From contig JBGALI010000001.1 in assembly GCA_044223975.1 (NCBI GenBank), forward strand, positions 248,001-312,000: 64,000 nt of DNA, written 5' to 3'. The notes beneath the pieces are model-generated. The model was not told where the DNA came from, did not search any database, and was given only the letters and a program-made list of their open reading frames with translations. Below, piece after piece: positions 62,658 through 64,000 of the stretch; position 1 is the stretch's first letter; each line of letters begins with the position of its first letter. Source of the DNA: CAZCPB01 sp044223975. GTDB taxonomy: Bacteria > Planctomycetota > Phycisphaerae > Phycisphaerales > UBA1924. The position numbers and the translations under genes are program-made.

Positions 62658-62930
62658 TCAGGCCACGGCCTGAACGCTGCGGACCTCGGGAACGTGCGTC
62701 TTCAGGTTGCGCTCGATCCCCATCTGGAGGGTGATCGTGCTCGAAGGGCATCCGACGCACGCCCCGTGCAGGCGGATCTGCACCACTCCGTCGGGGGTGA
62801 TCCCGACCAGTTCAAGATCGCCTCCGTCGGCCTGAACCGCCGGACGGATGAGATTGATCACCTTCTCGACCCGGACCTTGACATCAGACCCGTGGTCCTG
62901 AGGGGCTGAGCTGGAGTTGGCGTGCGGCAT
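62658..62930 (-). CDS. NifU-like Fe-S scaffold (NFU domain)
   Basis: 90 aa. NFU domain with the Fe-S-binding Cys58 and Cys61 (CVGCPSST) and VQADGGDLELVGI. ATG at 62930 has GGAAG 6 nt upstream; an ATG-ATG pair 12-15 bp earlier is possible. Carries or transfers Fe-S clusters, plausibly useful to the Fe-S-rich oxidoreductases in the window. Confidence 0.88.
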   Translation of the reverse strand: MPHANSSSAPQDHGSDVKVRVEKVINLIRPAVQADGGDLELVGITPDGVVQIRLHGACVGCPSSTITLQMGIERNLKTHVPEVRSVQAVA

Positions 62931-63012
62931 GGCTGCTTCCATCATAGATCGGAATCCCGGCCGCGCGGGCGGCCTCGCGATCACCAGAATCGCTCGGCCG
63001 TTGCCGCTCCCG

Positions 63013-63018
63013 TAGACT
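63013..63018 (+). promoter_or_regulatory. -10-like element before the last gene
   Basis: TAGACT preceded by CCG, 6 nt before the ATG at 63025. Confidence 0.4.
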
Positions 63019-63024
63019 TGGCGC

Positions 63025-64000
63025 ATGGCTCATCGGCACGCGATTTTCGGCGGGATCACGGCGGGGGTGATCGTTCTGGCGTCGGTAGGCGGCAGCGGTT
63101 GCGGTTCGGGGACCAAGCCCGTGAGTTCCACGCCGCTCGCCGACGCCAAGAGCGGCGAACTTACCGAAGCGGAACGCAAGGCCGCGGCCGAACGTGCGTG
63201 GCGTGAATCCGCGTCGAACGCCGAAGACCGTCGCGCCCTGACGGCGTCGTTCAAGGACATGGCGTGGGACCCCCGAACGCCGACGCCGGTGCGTTCCTGT
63301 GTTCTGGGCCTGATGATCGATGACCCCGACGCAGCCACCGCCCAGGAAGGGCGCTCGATCGCTCGCCTCATGCTGCCGCGCGAGCAGAGTCGTGCCATGG
63401 TCGCGTACATCTGCCAGCGCATCGCCTCCGGAGGGTGGAAGGAGTGCACGGCGGCGCTGGTGCGCAGCTACGCCCACCCCGTGCCCGGCGTTTCGGACGC
63501 CGAGCGTGGGGAGCGGGTCGCGCTGGTCGCACTCTACCCCGACCGCGCGCCCGAGCAGGTGGTCTTCGAGATGTTCCTGCACCCGCCCGCGCCCGAGCCG
63601 GACGTCACGATCCCAGATTGGAAAGAGCGTCTCCGCGCCGAATCGTGGGAGTTGCTCGGCCGCCTGGACAGCGAAGGCACCATACGGGCGGCGCTCCTGA
63701 CCGGCTCGAGCGGCGTGGGCAACGAGGACGCGGCGGTGCGCGCGCTGCGACGTTGCCGCGAAGAGCTCGGGTGCGTGCCGATCACGGGAGAGGAACTCAA
63801 GTGGCTGCTCTCGCTGTCGGCCTCGACACCGGAGAACACGGCGTGGTGGTCCGAGTCAGCGCGGGCCGTTCAGGCTCTCCCCCCGTCCAGCCGAGCGGGC
63901 CTGCACCTCTGCGACGTCGAGCCGGTGCGCTGGGCAGCCGCGAACCGCTCGGCCTGGCTCGCGGCCACGCGCGATGACCTCCTGGGCGAGCTTGAGAAGC
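63025..64000 (+). CDS. Putative lipoprotein, 3' end beyond window
   Basis: At least 325 aa, open to the window edge. Hydrophobic N-terminus and Cys26 in GGSGCGSG suggest a lipoprotein, though the lipobox is weak. The remainder is helical and Arg/Glu/Ala-rich; no domain recognised, though WESVRSCVLGLM-like repeats hint at HEAT-type helices (inference). Starts 95 bp from the divergent NifU-like gene. Confidence 0.6.
   Translation, partial: MAHRHAIFGGITAGVIVLASVGGSGCGSGTKPVSSTPLADAKSGELTEAERKAAAERAWRESASNAEDRRALTASFKDMAWDPRTPTPVRSCVLGLMIDDPDAATAQEGRSIARLMLPREQSRAMVAYICQRIASGGWKECTAALVRSYAHPVPGVSDAERGERVALVALYPDRAPEQVVFEMFLHPPAPEPDVTIPDWKERLRAESWELLGRLDSEGTIRAALLTGSSGVGNEDAAVRALRRCREELGCVPITGEELKWLLSLSASTPENTAWWSESARAVQALPPSSRAGLHLCDVEPVRWAAANRSAWLAATRDDLLGELEK

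Overview
The window is high-GC bacterial DNA and most likely comes from a member of the Planctomycetota, probably near class Phycisphaerae. The best lineage evidence is at the right end: a secreted cytochrome-c/DUF1549/LamG/DUF1553 protein of 1034 residues is followed directly by a Tat-exported DUF1501 protein, a pair characteristic of planctomycetes. A DUF1579-type secreted protein and several lipoproteins without clear relatives fit the same group. No rRNA, tRNA, CRISPR array, insertion sequence or prophage was seen. Most of the window reads as stable chromosome with compact operons.

Left end (1-9 kb, mostly minus strand): a tightly coupled operon of acyl carrier protein, FabZ-like dehydratase, LolA-like carrier, LpxL-like acyltransferase and ketosynthase, the last cut by the window edge. 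This gene set resembles aryl-polyene-type lipid pathways. Upstream lie a glycosyltransferase and an orphan OppC/OppD peptide-transporter pair, then a divergent secreted endonuclease/phosphatase-fold protein.

Housekeeping core (9-26 kb): rnc, an orphan rpmH (L34), a DUF2934 protein, a lipoprotein, a TerC/Alx manganese-exporter homologue preceded by a recognisable yybP-ykoY manganese riboswitch, the dnaG-rpoD operon, acyP, a HAD phosphatase, clpX, a ParA-type ATPase fused to a glycogen-binding-like domain with a MinD-like partner that lacks a P-loop, aroB and rsfS.

Surface glycan and rhamnose region (26-37 kb): an FkbM methyltransferase and three glycosyltransferases (HlpA-like, GT4, GT10 fucosyltransferase-like), then an L-rhamnose locus (fused double permease, lipoprotein binding protein, mutarotase, isomerase, kinase) interrupted by an antisense FKBP isomerase.

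Central metabolism (37-46 kb): eight translationally coupled genes encode two complete 2-oxoacid:ferredoxin oxidoreductases (pyruvate type and 2-oxoglutarate type) flanking two different flavin/iron-sulfur NAD(P)H oxidoreductase-like proteins. This implies ferredoxin-linked oxidation, or reductive synthesis, of pyruvate and 2-oxoglutarate.

Right end (46-64 kb): an S9 peptidase, rsmH, a Cys-rich exported protein followed by a MacAB/TolC-like tripartite exporter with two separate permeases, lipoproteins, the planctomycete PSD1/DUF1501 pair, a DUF1579 protein, a NifU-like scaffold and a lipoprotein cut by the window edge. A feature shared across the window is a GGTA-type -10 element (TATACT, TACACT, TATCAT and similar) lying only 5-10 nt before many start codons that lack a clear Shine-Dalgarno sequence, which suggests frequent leaderless transcription.
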